Under the pieces are notes generated by a model. That model had not been told where the DNA came from, did no database searches, and saw only the letters and a list, made by a program, of their open reading frames with translations. This document shows positions 1-8,979 of a DNA stretch of 64,000 nucleotides, one piece after another (positions within the stretch are counted from its first letter, which is position 1; the number at the start of each line of letters is the position of its first letter). Both the position numbers and the translations under genes were made by a program. The stretch comes from Lysinibacillus fusiformis (lineage in GTDB: Bacteria > Bacillota > Bacilli > Bacillales_A > Planococcaceae), in NCBI RefSeq assembly GCF_007362955.1, contig NZ_CP041696.1, positions 3,100,001-3,164,000 on the forward strand, given 5' to 3'.

Positions 1-3
1 GAA

Positions 4-1167
4 ATGATCCAATTGAATTTGAAACGAATGCGAACAGTGGCTTGGACTTTGATGTATATCTCGGCTATCATAACTTTTATTCATTTTGGAGAGGTCTTTT
101 TCTCAAAAGAGGAAAGAGTGATGGTACCAACCTACATTGCGATTCATACAGTAATGTTTTATATAAATTTAGCTGTCTTACTATTTGTAAAGGATAAAAG
201 AATACATGTTAGTTCTATAAATATACGTAAATATGAATATATCTTATTAGGCTATCTATATATGACCATTTTATTGATAACGGGTATTACGGTAATGGAT
301 GTTTTTTACTTTAATCATGCAGCTCTATATGAAGTGTTTTTTCTAGTTATTTGTACCGTATTTGCAGTATCATTGCGTAAAATGATCTGGGCAGTTTTAA
401 TAACTGTTCCAATTATATTATTAAGTTCTTTTTTGAATTTAGGGATGACGGGGGAAAGTATTAAAGTGATGCTACCAATGTCTCTAATAGTACCGATAGG
501 CTTAATCATTCAATATCGTATCAATAAAATGCAGAAGCAGTTTATAAAGGAGCATATATTGTTGGCTGAAGAAATGACAAAGTCACAGCAGCTTTCGAAA
601 TTATTAGCAGAAAAAAATAGTGAACTTACAGAACAAGCACTTCGTGATTCCTTGACAAACTTACCCAACCGTCGTGCTTTTAATAACAGATTGGAACAGA
701 TTGTGCAGCAACATAATAAACCGAAAGCACTAACATTTATGATTATTGATATTGACTTTTTTAAAAATTTTAACGATTATTACGGTCACTTACATGGGGA
801 TGCAGCATTGATTAAAGTTGCTGGGCTTTTGGATGAAATTGCAATAAAGTATAATGCATTTGCAGCACGATGGGGAGGAGAAGAGTTTGTCATCGTCAGC
901 CAACATGCACAGCGTTTTGCAGAACATGTCTGTGAAGAGATTCTAGAGGAAGTGCGTAACTTGAAAATTCGTCATGAACATTCACCAGTAGCTGATGTCG
1001 TAACAGTCAGTATAGGGATGTGCCATGCCAAGGTTCTAAATTTACAACATATTCATACCTGTTGCGAAATAGCCGACCAAGCACTGTATACTGTCAAGCA
1101 AAACAACCGTAACCATTTTCATGTAAAAACAGTAGTTTTCGAAGGAGAACGATGTTTACCTGTATAA
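4..1167 (+). CDS. membrane-anchored GGDEF diguanylate cyclase
   Basis: Probable diguanylate cyclase making cyclic di-GMP from two GTP at the membrane. Six hydrophobic segments are visible (about residues 13-30, 43-62, 79-98, 107-124, 127-146 and 156-171), then a short helical linker (180-213) and a GGDEF domain (214-380). The active-site loop is GGEEF at 291-295 and the metal-binding region is IDIDFFKNFND at 249-259, so catalysis looks possible. The RxxD inhibitory site expected just before GGEEF is replaced (KYNA). The frame is still open at base 1, so the true start could lie upstream of the window; no ribosome site can be judged. Which signal the membrane part senses is unknown. Confidence 0.85.
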   Translation: MIQLNLKRMRTVAWTLMYISAIITFIHFGEVFFSKEERVMVPTYIAIHTVMFYINLAVLLFVKDKRIHVSSINIRKYEYILLGYLYMTILLITGITVMDVFYFNHAALYEVFFLVICTVFAVSLRKMIWAVLITVPIILLSSFLNLGMTGESIKVMLPMSLIVPIGLIIQYRINKMQKQFIKEHILLAEEMTKSQQLSKLLAEKNSELTEQALRDSLTNLPNRRAFNNRLEQIVQQHNKPKALTFMIIDIDFFKNFNDYYGHLHGDAALIKVAGLLDEIAIKYNAFAARWGGEEFVIVSQHAQRFAEHVCEEILEEVRNLKIRHEHSPVADVVTVSIGMCHAKVLNLQHIHTCCEIADQALYTVKQNNRNHFHVKTVVFEGERCLPV

Positions 1168-1223
1168 TTTTTCCTTTGTAAAGCTGAAAACGTTGATACG
1201 ATGCGCTTTAGGGGCTTCGTAGG

Positions 1224-1253
1224 TTGCTTAATGTATATCCAAAGTGGTACAAT
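1224..1253 (+). promoter_or_regulatory. candidate sigma-A promoter for yloU
   Basis: TTGCTT (1224-1229), 18-bp spacer, TACAAT (1248-1253). It lies 35 bases before the yloU start, with no gene between. Position and match are reasonable but nothing beyond sequence supports it. Confidence 0.45.
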
Positions 1254-1288
1254 ATAGTTTAGTCAAAAAGAGCCAAGGGGGCATTTCT

Positions 1289-1651
1289 ATGTCAATTGAA
1301 TTAAATAACGAATTCGGCCAAATTGATATTTCGACGGATGTACTTGCACAAATTGCTGGTGGCGCTGCTATAGAATGCTACGGTATTGTTGGCATGGCAT
1401 CTAAACATCAAGTTCGTGATGGTCTAACTGATATTTTACGTAAAGAGAACTTTGCTAAAGGTGTTGTTATTCGACAACATGACGAAGATTTACATATTGA
1501 TATGTACATTATTGTTAGTTACGGGACGAAGATTTCGGAAGTTGCTTATCAAGTACAATCGAAAGTGAAATATACAGTTGATAAAACATTAGGTATGAGC
1601 GTGAAATCTGTCAATATTTTTGTGCAGGGCGTTCGTGTAGCGAATGTGTAA
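1289..1651 (+). CDS. yloU: Asp23/Gls24 family envelope stress protein YloU
   Basis: A 120-residue Asp23/Gls24 family protein. Members are abundant small proteins linked to cell-envelope stress; the molecular role is not settled. The family core IDISTDVLAQIAGGAA and the GVVIRQHDEDLHIDMYIIVSYG strand region are recognisable. The ATG at 1289 was chosen because AAGGGGG sits 8 bases upstream; the longer frame from GTG 1244 would place the start inside the promoter. It is followed 18 bases later by yloV, the same order as in B. subtilis. Confidence 0.9.
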   Translation: MSIELNNEFGQIDISTDVLAQIAGGAAIECYGIVGMASKHQVRDGLTDILRKENFAKGVVIRQHDEDLHIDMYIIVSYGTKISEVAYQVQSKVKYTVDKTLGMSVKSVNIFVQGVRVANV

Positions 1652-1669
1652 GAGGAGGAACAAAATCGA

Positions 1670-3319
1670 ATGCAGTCATTAGACGGATTAAAATTTGCAG
1701 AGATGGTGCAAATGGGAGCACATCATCTATTCCAAAATGCAAATTATGTAGATTCATTAAATGTATTCCCAGTACCAGATGGTGATACAGGAACAAACAT
1801 GAACTTATCGATGACATCTGGGGCAAAAGAAACGGAACTTCAAGCATCAGAAAATATCGGGAAAACGGCACAAGCTTTATCAAAAGGCTTACTTATGGGT
1901 GCACGAGGGAATTCTGGGGTTATCTTATCTCAGCTTTTCCGTGGATTTGGTAAATTTATTGAAAAAGAAGCTACAATCAATGCTAAAGGTTTTGCAAATG
2001 CCTTCCAAGCAGGTGTTGATACAGCCTATAAAGCGGTTATGAAGCCAGTTGAAGGTACAATTTTGACTGTTGCACGCGAAGCTGCAAAAAAAGGTGTTGA
2101 AGTAGCGGAAACTGAAAACGATATCATTGCTGTGATGGAGGCTTTCACTGCAGAAGCGAAGGCTTCACTGGAACGCACTCCGGATCTACTTCCAGTATTG
2201 AAGGAAGTAGGCGTTGTAGATAGTGGTGGGCAAGGCTTACTATTTGTTTACGAAGGTTTCTTAGCTTCATTGAAAGGTGAACCATTACCTAAGAAAAATG
2301 ATGCTACACTGGATGATTTAATCAATGCAGAACATCACAGAGCACAAGACTTCATGAATACTGCGGATATTGAGTTCGGCTACTGTACAGAAATTATGGT
2401 GCGTTTAGAAGAAGAGAAAGAGCCATTTAGTGAGGAACAATTCCGTAATGAATTGAATCCACTAGGTGATTCACTACTTGTCATTTCAGATGAGGAAATT
2501 GCGAAAGTGCATATTCACTCTGAACAACCAGGTGCAGTTTTAGCTATGGGTCAAAAATACGGTAGTCTAATTAAAATTAAAGTCGACAATATGCGTGAGC
2601 AACATTCAGCAATTGTTGGTGAAGACCATAAAGCATCTGCCCCCACAACAAAAACTGAAAAACATCCATATGCAATCGTGACGATTGCAATGGGAGAAGG
2701 CGTTGCCGAATTACTTCGTTCAATCGGAGCTTCTTATGTCATTGAAGGCGGGCAAACAATGAACCCTTCAACTGAGGATATTGTAAAGGCTGTAAAAGAA
2801 ATTGGTGCAGAAAAAGTGCTGATTTTACCGAACAACAAAAATATTGTGATGGCAGCGGAACAAGCTGTAGAGCTTCTTGATATTGAAGCAGCGGTTGTAC
2901 CGACAAAAACTATTCCTCAAGGGATGGCTGCAATTTTAGCATTTAATCCAGAAGCGGCTGTTGCTGTGAATCAAGCGACAATGACAGATGCTTTAGCTAA
3001 TGTGAAAACAGGACAAGTAACTTATGCTGTTCGTGATACGTCAATCGATGGCGTCGAAATTCATAAAGACGATTTCATGGCACTAGCAGAAGGAAAAATT
3101 GTGCTATCAACGCCAGCATTAAAAGATGCTGCTGAGAAAGTTATCACTGATTTAGTTGATGAAGATGCTGAAATCGTGACAATCATTTATGGTGAGGATA
3201 CGACAGAAGAAAATGCAGCATCATTAGCTAAATTTATCGAAGAAAGCTATCCAGATGTAGAAGTTGAGCTATTTAATGGTAAACAAGGGTTATATCCATA
3301 TATTATTTCGGTAGAATAG
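1670..3319 (+). CDS. fakA: fatty acid kinase catalytic subunit FakA-like (YloV, DAK2 domain)
   Basis: 549 residues, similar to B. subtilis YloV and Staphylococcus FakA, which phosphorylates fatty acids held by a FakB partner so that host or recycled fatty acids enter phospholipid synthesis. The N-terminal DAK2/DhaL ATP-binding domain (about 1-200) carries FPVPDGDTGTNM at 33-44, whose aspartates coordinate Mg-ATP. A middle domain and a C-terminal domain (from about 330) follow, as in FakA. AGGAGG stands 10 bases before the ATG. No fakB gene is in the window. A strong terminator follows, so yloU-yloV look like a two-gene unit, with phosphoacyl-using plsX encoded 4.6 kb away. Confidence 0.88.
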   Translation: MQSLDGLKFAEMVQMGAHHLFQNANYVDSLNVFPVPDGDTGTNMNLSMTSGAKETELQASENIGKTAQALSKGLLMGARGNSGVILSQLFRGFGKFIEKEATINAKGFANAFQAGVDTAYKAVMKPVEGTILTVAREAAKKGVEVAETENDIIAVMEAFTAEAKASLERTPDLLPVLKEVGVVDSGGQGLLFVYEGFLASLKGEPLPKKNDATLDDLINAEHHRAQDFMNTADIEFGYCTEIMVRLEEEKEPFSEEQFRNELNPLGDSLLVISDEEIAKVHIHSEQPGAVLAMGQKYGSLIKIKVDNMREQHSAIVGEDHKASAPTTKTEKHPYAIVTIAMGEGVAELLRSIGASYVIEGGQTMNPSTEDIVKAVKEIGAEKVLILPNNKNIVMAAEQAVELLDIEAAVVPTKTIPQGMAAILAFNPEAAVAVNQATMTDALANVKTGQVTYAVRDTSIDGVEIHKDDFMALAEGKIVLSTPALKDAAEKVITDLVDEDAEIVTIIYGEDTTEENAASLAKFIEESYPDVEVELFNGKQGLYPYIISVE

Positions 3320-3348
3320 TTAACAGTAACCTTGAAATTTATCAGGCG

Positions 3349-3381
3349 AAGCAGTGCACAAATCGTGTACTGCTTTTGTTT
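3349..3381 (+). terminator. rho-independent terminator after fakA
   Basis: An 11-bp stem (3349-3359 with 3365-3375, one G-U pair), a 5-base loop and then TTTTGTTT. The rest of the 350-base gap to sdaAB holds only an AT-rich stretch and the promoter listed next; the short minus-strand open frame here looks non-coding. Confidence 0.85.
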
Positions 3382-3575
3382 ATGGTAACGGGATATTAAA
3401 TATAAAGTAATCACCGAAATAGTAAGATATAGTTGGTTGTATGTACGTATACAGAGGACGTGTTTTTTGCAAGTTATGGTTTGTGGGCTTTTGAAATAGA
3501 GTGTATTTCAATGAAAGACAAAAATAGAGGATGGTTTTTAAAGAGAAAATTATAGTAGTGTTAATTTTCTGAAAG

Positions 3576-3604
3576 TTGATAAAGTATCGCTTTACTTTTA
3601 TAGT
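3576..3604 (+). promoter_or_regulatory. candidate sigma-A promoter for sdaAB-sdaAA
   Basis: TTGATA (3576-3581), 17-bp spacer, TATAGT (3599-3604), giving a leader of about 60 bases before sdaAB. It follows the fakA terminator, so sdaAB probably starts a new transcript. Confidence 0.55.
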
Positions 3605-3669
3605 AACTATCAAGCATGATATAAGTAAAAATAAATATTATTATATGAATAGAATAGAGGGGTGCTTGT

Positions 3670-4332
3670 ATGAAATTTACATCAGTTTTTGATATTATTG
3701 GACCAGTAATGATTGGGCCTTCCTCCTCTCATACGGCAGGTGCAGCGCGTATTGGAAGAGTTGCACGAGATTTATTTGGACGACAGCCAAAATGGGCGAA
3801 GATTCATTTGTATGGTTCTTTTGCTGAAACATATAGAGGGCATGGGACAGATGTAGCGCTAATTGGAGGCTTATTAAATTATGATACATTTGATGAGCGT
3901 ATTAAAACAGCGTTTGCAGATGCAGAAAGAGCGGGGTTAGAATTTGAATTCATCCCAGAAACAGCAAATACAGAGCATCCGAATACAGCTCGGCTCGTCA
4001 TAGGAGATGATGAGGGGGAGATGTCGGTAGTTGGAATTTCAATTGGCGGTGGTAAAATTGAGGTCAGTGAGGTTAACGGCTTCAAACTACGTTTAACTGG
4101 TGGAATGCCGGCCATCCTTGTTGTGCATGACGATCGCGCTGGCTGTATTGCAAATGTTGCAAACTGCTTAGCTATGCATGATGTGAATATCGGTCATATG
4201 GAGGTTTCACGTATTGAACGCGGCTTAACGGCGCTAATGGTGATTGAAGTCGATCAAAACATTGAAGATAAAATATTACAGCAGATTTCGTTAATTCCAT
4301 ATATTACGAAAGTGTCGAAAATTAATAACTAA
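3670..4332 (+). CDS. sdaAB: L-serine dehydratase, iron-sulfur dependent, beta subunit
   Basis: Beta chain of the two-subunit, oxygen-sensitive L-serine deaminase that turns serine into pyruvate and ammonia. The GPSSSHTAGAARIG motif near the N-terminus is diagnostic of the beta domain, and residues from about 145 form an ACT domain (PAILVVHDDRAG..., NIGHMEVSR), the usual place for amino-acid sensing. 220 residues matches B. subtilis SdaAB. AGAGGGG precedes the ATG, and sdaAA starts 15 bases after the stop, fitting a 1:1 complex made from one mRNA. Confidence 0.95.
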   Translation: MKFTSVFDIIGPVMIGPSSSHTAGAARIGRVARDLFGRQPKWAKIHLYGSFAETYRGHGTDVALIGGLLNYDTFDERIKTAFADAERAGLEFEFIPETANTEHPNTARLVIGDDEGEMSVVGISIGGGKIEVSEVNGFKLRLTGGMPAILVVHDDRAGCIANVANCLAMHDVNIGHMEVSRIERGLTALMVIEVDQNIEDKILQQISLIPYITKVSKINN

Positions 4333-4346
4333 GGAGGCGTGGCAAT

Positions 4347-5243
4347 ATGGACGTATTGTTTCACAATGTACGCGAGCTTGTTGCGCGTGCAGAACAAGAA
4401 GGTAAATTAATTTCAGAACTGATGATAGAGCAAGAAATGTTAATAAGTGGACGGACACGTGAAGAAATCATGCAGCAGATGGACCGTAATTTAACAGTTA
4501 TGGAGGAAGCGGTTGAGCGTGGCTTAAAAGGTGTACAGTCTGTGACAGGTTTGACAGGTGGAGACGCAGTATTGCTTCAAAATTATATTGCGCAGGGCAA
4601 CTCACTGTCTGGTGATTTATTATTAGATGCAGTTAGTAAAGCGGTTGCAACCAATGAAGTTAATGCGGCGATGGGGACAATTTGTGCAACACCGACAGCT
4701 GGCTCAGCAGGGGTAGTACCAGGTACATTATTTGCAGTGAAAAATAAGCTAAATCCAACACGCGAGCAAATGATTCGTTATTTATTTACATCAGGAGCTT
4801 TTGGTTTCGTTGTAGCCAATAATGCTTCTATTTCAGGTGCGGAAGGCGGCTGTCAGGCTGAAGTTGGTTCAGCGGCAGGTATGGCCGCTGCAGCTATAGT
4901 GGAGATGGCGGGTGGTACACCACAACAATGTGCTGAAGGATTTGCTATTACGCTCAAAAATATGCTTGGATTGGTGTGCGATCCAGTAGCGGGATTAGTA
5001 GAAGTACCCTGTGTAAAGCGTAACGCGATGGGCGCAGCTAACTCACTTGTTGCTGCAGATATGGCACTTGCGGGTGTCACTAGTCGTATTCCTTGTGATG
5101 AAGTAATAGGAGCAATGTATCGTATCGGCTTGTCGATGAGTCCAAATTTAAAAGAAACCGCGCGTGGTGGCCTAGCGGCAACACCAACAGGGAAGGCACT
5201 CGCAGCGAAGATATTCGGAGGAGCTGTCGTGCAAGGTGACTGA
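4347..5243 (+). CDS. sdaAA: L-serine dehydratase, iron-sulfur dependent, alpha subunit
   Basis: Alpha chain of the serine deaminase, holding the [4Fe-4S] cluster that acts as Lewis acid in catalysis. Three conserved cysteines stand at 169 (GGCQAEVG), 211 (GLVCDPVAG) and 222 (VEVPCVKRN), the spacing expected of this family. Length 298 agrees with B. subtilis (300). AAGGAGG lies just before the ATG at 4347. The last 8 bases overlap recG, so translation of recG may be coupled to it. Confidence 0.95.
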   Translation: MDVLFHNVRELVARAEQEGKLISELMIEQEMLISGRTREEIMQQMDRNLTVMEEAVERGLKGVQSVTGLTGGDAVLLQNYIAQGNSLSGDLLLDAVSKAVATNEVNAAMGTICATPTAGSAGVVPGTLFAVKNKLNPTREQMIRYLFTSGAFGFVVANNASISGAEGGCQAEVGSAAGMAAAAIVEMAGGTPQQCAEGFAITLKNMLGLVCDPVAGLVEVPCVKRNAMGAANSLVAADMALAGVTSRIPCDEVIGAMYRIGLSMSPNLKETARGGLAATPTGKALAAKIFGGAVVQGD

Positions 5244-7281
5244 ATTAATCAGTCCCGTCTCCGATTTAAAGGGAGTCGGGAAAGAAACAGCAGCGCATCT
5301 AGAAGCATTAGGCATCGAGACAATATCAGATTTATTGTGGACATTCCCACATCGACATGAGGATTTCCGTTTAAAAGACTTGGCGCAGACGCCACATAAT
5401 GAGCGTGTCACTGTTGAATGTAAAGTGGAACGTGAGCCGACTGTACTGTTCTTAGGACGAAATAAATCCCGTTTGCAAGTGACGGTTCTAGCAGGGCGTC
5501 ATTTAGTGAAAGTTGTATTTTTTAACCAAAACTATTTAAAACAAAAACTTGTACCAGGTTCTATCATTACGGTAACAGGAAAATGGGATCGGGGTAGACA
5601 AGTTATTAATGGAACGACTGTGACTTTTGGTCCGAAAACGGATCAAGTAGATTTTGAACCGGTGTATAGTCTGAAAGGTTTGATACCACAAAAACGTTTT
5701 CGTAAATATATGCGACAGGTGCTTGATGAATTTGGTGCAGAACTACCAGATGCGATTCCAGAACATTTACAAGCGTCGTATAAGCTTGTATCAATGCGTG
5801 AGGGGCTAGAAGGTATTCATTTTCCACTGGATGCTCAACGTGCAAAACAAGCTAGAAGACGCTTTGCTTACGAGGAATTATTAAATTTTCAGCTACGTAT
5901 TCAGGCATTACGTAAAATACGTAAGGATAATGAGCGTGGTACGGTAATCCGATTTGATTTGCAAAAGGTGCGTGAATTTATTGATTCATTGCCGTATGAA
6001 TTAACAGGTGCACAAAAAAGGGTCGTCAATGAAATTTGCAAAGATTTAAAAGAACCTCATCGCATGAACCGCTTGCTTCAAGGAGACGTTGGGTCAGGGA
6101 AGACAGTTGTTGCGGCTATATGTTTATATGCAGCTGTTACAGCTGGCTTTCAAGGTGCTTTAATGGCACCAACGGAAATTTTAGCTGAGCAACACGCTGA
6201 AAATTTAATTGAATGGTTCGAGCCTTTTGGTGTAAGGGTAGCTTTGTTATCAGGTTCGACAAAAACGAAAGCACGCCGCATACTTTTAGAAGCACTGGAA
6301 AATGGTGAAATAGATATTTTAATTGGTACGCATGCACTTATTCAGCCAGATGTTGCTTTTCAAAGACTAGGCTTTGTCATAACGGATGAACAGCATCGTT
6401 TTGGAGTTGAGCAACGTAGGATTTTACGTGATAAAGGGGAAAATCCTGATGTGCTTTTTATGACAGCTACGCCTATTCCGCGAACACTTGCGATTACAGC
6501 GTTTGGTGAAATGGATGTGTCGATGATTGATGAAATGCCTGCGGGGCGTAAGCAAATCGAAACACATTGGATGAAAAAAGAACAACTAAGTTCAGTATTA
6601 TCGAAATTAGAGTTAGAACTAGCGGCGGGGAGACAAGTATATGCCATTTGTCCGCTTATTGAGGAATCCGATAAGCTCGACGTACAAAATGCAGTGGACA
6701 TATATGATCAGCTTGCATCTTATTTTAATGGGCGTCATAAAGTCGGTTTAATGCACGGTCGTTTGCCGGCGGATGAAAAAGATGCAGTAATGCGCTCCTT
6801 TAGTGAAAATGATATTCAGGTGCTTGTCTCTACTACGGTCGTTGAAGTAGGTGTTAATGTACCGAATGCAACATTTATGGTCGTTTACGACGCTGAGCGA
6901 TTCGGTTTAGCCCAATTGCATCAGCTACGTGGTCGTGTTGGTCGTGGCGAACATCAGTCGTATTGTGTCCTTATTGCCGATCCAAAATCCGATGAAGGTA
7001 AAGAGCGAATGCAGTCGATGACAGAAACAAATGATGGTTTCCGACTGGCTGAAAAAGACCTGGAACTACGTGGACCTGGAGATTTCTTTGGCCGTAAACA
7101 AAGTGGCTTGCCTGATTTTAAAGTAGCAGATTTAGTGCATGATTATAGAACACTAGAGACCGCACGAAAAGATGCAACGGAAATGATTGAAAGTGAGACA
7201 TTTTGGCATGATGAGATGTATAAATATTTACGTCGAATGTTAGAAGAGTCAGGTGTTTTACAAGGTGAACGATTTGATTGA
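5236..7281 (+). CDS. recG: ATP-dependent DNA helicase RecG
   Basis: Double-strand-specific helicase that reverses stalled forks and migrates Holliday junctions. The N-terminal wedge/OB domain covers roughly 1-200; the motor carries Walker A (LLQGDVGSGKT, 280-290), the DEQH box (384-387) and the C-terminal GRVGRGEHQSYC motif VI. 681 residues against 682 in B. subtilis. Translation starts at GTG 5236, inside the end of sdaAA; GGAGGAG at 5217-5223 is slightly distant. The N-terminal sequence MTELISPVSDLKGVGKETA aligns with the family, which supports this start. Confidence 0.96.
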   Translation: MTELISPVSDLKGVGKETAAHLEALGIETISDLLWTFPHRHEDFRLKDLAQTPHNERVTVECKVEREPTVLFLGRNKSRLQVTVLAGRHLVKVVFFNQNYLKQKLVPGSIITVTGKWDRGRQVINGTTVTFGPKTDQVDFEPVYSLKGLIPQKRFRKYMRQVLDEFGAELPDAIPEHLQASYKLVSMREGLEGIHFPLDAQRAKQARRRFAYEELLNFQLRIQALRKIRKDNERGTVIRFDLQKVREFIDSLPYELTGAQKRVVNEICKDLKEPHRMNRLLQGDVGSGKTVVAAICLYAAVTAGFQGALMAPTEILAEQHAENLIEWFEPFGVRVALLSGSTKTKARRILLEALENGEIDILIGTHALIQPDVAFQRLGFVITDEQHRFGVEQRRILRDKGENPDVLFMTATPIPRTLAITAFGEMDVSMIDEMPAGRKQIETHWMKKEQLSSVLSKLELELAAGRQVYAICPLIEESDKLDVQNAVDIYDQLASYFNGRHKVGLMHGRLPADEKDAVMRSFSENDIQVLVSTTVVEVGVNVPNATFMVVYDAERFGLAQLHQLRGRVGRGEHQSYCVLIADPKSDEGKERMQSMTETNDGFRLAEKDLELRGPGDFFGRKQSGLPDFKVADLVHDYRTLETARKDATEMIESETFWHDEMYKYLRRMLEESGVLQGERFD

Positions 7282-7285
7282 GAGG

Positions 7286-7330
7286 GATGCATGTACTTGT
7301 TTTTGAAAACAGGTCTTGCATTCTTTTTTT
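7286..7330 (+). terminator. terminator after recG
   Basis: An imperfect stem pairing ATGCA...ACTTGTTTT with AAAACAGGT...TGCAT, followed by a T7 run (7324-7330). Its 3' arm contains the -35 box of the fapR promoter, so the two signals overlap. Confidence 0.7.
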
Positions 7331-7344
7331 ATACTCTATATACT
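7316..7344 (+). promoter_or_regulatory. sigma-A promoter of the fapR operon
   Basis: TTGCAT (7316-7321), 17-bp spacer, TATACT (7339-7344). Transcription would start near 7351, inside the FapR operator, which explains how the repressor can shut the operon. Confidence 0.7.
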
Positions 7345-7348
7345 GATA

Positions 7349-7365
7349 TTAGTACCAAGTGCTAA
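7349..7365 (+). promoter_or_regulatory. FapR operator
   Basis: The 17-mer TTAGTACCAAGTGCTAA is an inverted repeat (7-base arms, one mismatch) that closely resembles the known FapR site. It lies 4 bases downstream of the -10 box, over the expected start point. FapR releases such sites when it binds malonyl-CoA. Confidence 0.85.
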
Positions 7366-7392
7366 TAACAACTAAAAAGGTGGCGAATGACG

Positions 7393-7971
7393 TTGAGACG
7401 AACGAAAAAAGAGCGGCAACGATTACTATCTGAAACGATTGCGGAAAATCCATTCGTCACAGATGAACAGCTAGCATCGGAGTTTCAGGTAAGTGTTCAA
7501 ACGATTCGTTTAGATCGAATGGAATTAGCGATTCCAGAATTACGCGAGCGAATTAAAGATGTGGCTTCAAAAACCTATGAAAATGAAGTGAAATCTTTGC
7601 CGATTGATGAAGTAATCGGTGAAATTATTGATATTGAATTAGATAGTCGTGCATTATCTATTTTTGACGTAAAAGAAGAACATGTTTTTCAGCGCAATGG
7701 CATCGCGCGTGGGCATCATTTATTTGCACAGGCAAACTCATTAGCGGTAGCGGTTATTGATGATGAACTGGCCTTGACAGTGCACGCCAATATTACATTT
7801 GTGAAACCTGTGAAAGCTGGAGATCGTGTTATTACGAAGGCTGTAGTTGTCGGACGAGATGACGAACATCATCGTACGAAAGTGGAGGTAATATCTACTG
7901 TTAACGGTGAAACAGTCTTTGTTGGCGAATTTGATATGTATCGCACGAAAGGTAAAGGTGAACAACAATGA
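7393..7971 (+). CDS. fapR: malonyl-CoA-responsive fatty acid and phospholipid synthesis repressor FapR
   Basis: Transcriptional repressor of lipid synthesis genes, released by malonyl-CoA. An N-terminal helix-turn-helix (about 8-60; [23 protein letters not shown]) is joined to a hot-dog fold ligand domain (GRHH-like [19 protein letters not shown], then [16 protein letters not shown]). I place the start at TTG 7393, giving MRRTKKERQ like B. subtilis FapR; AGGTGG is then 9 bases away, whereas the ATG at 7387 would leave only 3. The operator upstream indicates autoregulation. The stop overlaps the plsX start (ATGA). Confidence 0.93.
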   Translation: MRRTKKERQRLLSETIAENPFVTDEQLASEFQVSVQTIRLDRMELAIPELRERIKDVASKTYENEVKSLPIDEVIGEIIDIELDSRALSIFDVKEEHVFQRNGIARGHHLFAQANSLAVAVIDDELALTVHANITFVKPVKAGDRVITKAVVVGRDDEHHRTKVEVISTVNGETVFVGEFDMYRTKGKGEQQ

Positions 7972-8960
7972 AATTAGCGCTTGATGGAATGGGTGGCGAC
8001 AACGCACCAAAATCAGTTGTGGAAGGTGCCTTATTAGCATTAGATCAAATTCCAAATTTGGAAATTCAACTATATGGACAGCAAGAAAAGCTTGCTCCGT
8101 TTTTAAAAATGCATGATCGATTAACGGTTGTCCATTGTGAAGAGGTAGTAGAAGGTACAGACGACCCTGCACGTGCTGTTCGACGTAAAAAGGACTCATC
8201 AATGGCACGAATGATGGATGCTGTGGAGGAAGGAAAGGCAGATGCTTGTCTATCGGCTGGCAATACGGGTGCTTTAATGGCAGGTGGCTTATTTAAAGTT
8301 GGACGTATAGACGGAATTGCACGACCTGCTTTAGCAACGACATTACCAACGCTTGATGGTAAAGGTTTTTTGATGCTCGATTTAGGGGCAAATGCGGATG
8401 CGCGACCTGAGCATTTATTGCAATATGCAATAATGGGCGATATTTATGCTAAAAAGGTAGGCGGGCTACAAAAGCCACGTATTGGGCTTTTAAATATCGG
8501 TACAGAAGATAAAAAGGGCAATGATTTAACGAAGGCAACTTTTGACCTGTTAAAAGAAGCAGATTTGAACTTTATCGGGAACGTAGAAGCGCGTGATTTA
8601 CTGGAAGGGGTTGCAGACGTTGTTGTGACAGACGGTTTTACGGGTAATATGGTGTTGAAATCGATTGAAGGAACAGCTGGTGCCTTATTTACGATGTTAA
8701 AAGAGGCTTTTATGTCTTCTACAAAAACAAAAATTTCCGCAGTCCTAATGAAAAATAATTTACGTGATTTAAAAAATAAAATGGATTACACAGAGTATGG
8801 TGGAGCAGGTTTATTTGGTTTGCAAGCACCTGTTATTAAGGCACATGGCTCGTCGAACGGGAAAGCGATCTTTAGTGCGATTCGCCAAGCAAATACGATG
8901 GTAGAGCATACAGTCATCACAACGATTACGGACACAGTGCGTCGCTTAGAAATTGACTAA
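7968..8960 (+). CDS. plsX: phosphate acyltransferase PlsX
   Basis: Makes acyl-phosphate from acyl-ACP and phosphate, the first step of phosphatidic acid synthesis with PlsY. The N-terminus [20 protein letters not shown] and the [12 protein letters not shown] motif are typical, and 330 residues matches the family. Its start overlaps fapR by 4 bases, so it shares the FapR-controlled transcript. Acyl-phosphate is also the FakA/FakB product, linking it to the gene at 1670. Confidence 0.96.
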   Translation: MKLALDGMGGDNAPKSVVEGALLALDQIPNLEIQLYGQQEKLAPFLKMHDRLTVVHCEEVVEGTDDPARAVRRKKDSSMARMMDAVEEGKADACLSAGNTGALMAGGLFKVGRIDGIARPALATTLPTLDGKGFLMLDLGANADARPEHLLQYAIMGDIYAKKVGGLQKPRIGLLNIGTEDKKGNDLTKATFDLLKEADLNFIGNVEARDLLEGVADVVVTDGFTGNMVLKSIEGTAGALFTMLKEAFMSSTKTKISAVLMKNNLRDLKNKMDYTEYGGAGLFGLQAPVIKAHGSSNGKAIFSAIRQANTMVEHTVITTITDTVRRLEID

Positions 8961-8979
8961 CAAAGGGGATTAATAACAA

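Noticed and set aside
3380-3613. 77-codon minus-strand ORF in the fakA-sdaAB gap
   Set aside because: AT-rich, low-complexity translation, no ribosome site, and it crosses the sdaAB promoter and runs to the fakA terminator. Looks like chance.
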